Of a stretch of DNA of 64,000 bases, positions 62,879 through 64,000 are shown one piece after another. The notes under the pieces are model-generated. The model had not been told where the DNA came from. It searched no databases and was given only the letters and a program-made list of their open reading frames with translations. The DNA comes from Sphagnum compactum (Eukaryota > Bryophyta > Sphagnopsida > Sphagnales): positions 537,267 to 601,266 of the forward strand of contig OZ234502.1 of assembly GCA_965153455.1 (NCBI GenBank), given 5' to 3'. Position 1 is the first letter of the stretch; the number at the start of each line of letters is the position of its first letter. Position numbers and translations under genes: made by a program.

Positions 62879-64000
62879 TAATACATGGGAATATTAATTA
62901 TATTTTAAAATTGAAAATAAGATAACTTATTATATAATTAATTAAATTATTATTTTGACCCAACCTCCAATATATGGGACACTATATTTTTATCGTTACT
63001 TTGTAAATTCAAATAAGAGTGTCCCCCCTAGATAACATGGCTTCAAAAGTCAAAGTAAAGGTGACAAGAACGTATGAAAACATGGATTGATAAAAGCCTT
63101 CACTCACAAAAATTGAAAACAAGGTATTTTTTCAACTTTTTTCATTATGATGTTTTTTTTCCATTGAATGTTTTGAACCTTTTTGCATAGAATGTTAGTT
63201 TTTAATTGCAAAATCAATTTGTGCAACATTGCAAGTAAAGTAATCATTTTCTAAGAAACTTTACAATTTTAAGAACTCATTGTCTTTTATTATATCAAAC
63301 ATAATAGTGCTAGGGTCATTGGTTCTGTACCCTCTTTCTCTCACATGGCATGTATATTAGATTGTTGTCGGTTGTTTCTCTCCTTGTGTCATTGCATGTG
63401 TTTTAAATCAATCTTAGGGCCATTGGTTGTTGAGTGATGCTTTATATGTAACCATAATGATGGTCTTGAAACTTAAAGAAGAAATTGATAGTCCTCATGT
63501 TTTAGATTCCTTAATGGATGATTATTCAAGTGTTAATGTTGAGTTGGTAAATTTTACATGAAAAAGAAATATGTGCAATGATCGATTTTTTTTTCACTTG
63601 ATAAAATTTGATGAAAGAAAAACTCATAATATGTCAAGCCCTCATTGTTAGATCCTAAACACAAAAATCAAAGTTAAAAAAAAAATTGACTGTGAACAAG
63701 GAATGGATGTACTTGAAAAATATCATAGGAAACCTTTGTTTCCTACATGCTTTTGAAATCTTATTATCATTTGCATGCAAGTCTAAAAACGTCCATCCAT
63801 GTTAATAAGAGTCAACGATGACCCATTAGATGATTACTTATTATGAAATAATATAAAATTATTTTTAAAAAAATTAAAATTTGAAAATAAAACATTTATT
63901 ATGAAAATCATTATACCATTATGTTAAGCAGAATATTTAAAGTTTACCAAAAATATGTCATTTTCTCATAGAGAAGACATGTTAGACATTTGGTTGTTCT
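62873..64000. other. AT-rich DNA to window end, no gene seen
   Basis: No open frame over 60 codons with recognisable content. Confidence 0.5.

Overview
This window is nuclear DNA from a land plant. Three intron-rich plant or eukaryotic genes with canonical GT-AG introns sit in a long, AT-rich, retrotransposon-littered background. Two of them, HOS1 and the plant-type HMG-CoA reductase, mark the organism as a plant. Copia and Gypsy fossils and large gene-poor deserts suggest a large genome such as that of a fern, lycophyte or gymnosperm. That lineage guess is weak.

Layout. Bases 1-719 hold a GA-rich minisatellite. Bases 720-1256 hold a broken, truncated copy of a cytokinin-activating LOG gene. 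A complete 20-exon cytosolic cysteinyl-tRNA synthetase gene follows at once (1440-8546, +); the splice phases of all exons agree and give 722 aa. Intron 1 of this gene contains a near-perfect foldback made from its own exon 3. A Copia 5' LTR end, primer-binding site and decayed gag follow (about 9550-10507). At 12545-13605 there is an inverted, scrambled, intron-containing copy of part of the synthetase gene, and then a cluster of unidentified coding-like exons (13992-15001). HMG-CoA reductase lies on the minus strand (18040-20584, four exons, 589 aa). From about 21.5 to 33 kb the DNA is an AT-rich desert with decayed Gypsy integrase pieces and a possible CACTA-type end. At 33-36 kb there are unassigned exon-like segments. 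HOS1, a RING-type E3 ligase and nuclear-pore-associated regulator of cold response and flowering, occupies 37120-42343 (+); nine exons give about 962 aa. From 43 to 64 kb there are no genes that I can support, but there is an unusual density of tandem repeat blocks.

The genes do not form an operon or pathway: translation (CysRS), mevalonate and sterol synthesis (HMGR) and ubiquitin or nuclear-pore regulation (HOS1) are unrelated housekeeping or regulatory functions. They share GA/CT-rich tracts just upstream of their starts. The most interesting features are the two self-derived duplications of the synthetase gene (an intronic hairpin and an inverted scrambled copy) and the LOG 5' remnant that now occupies the synthetase promoter.
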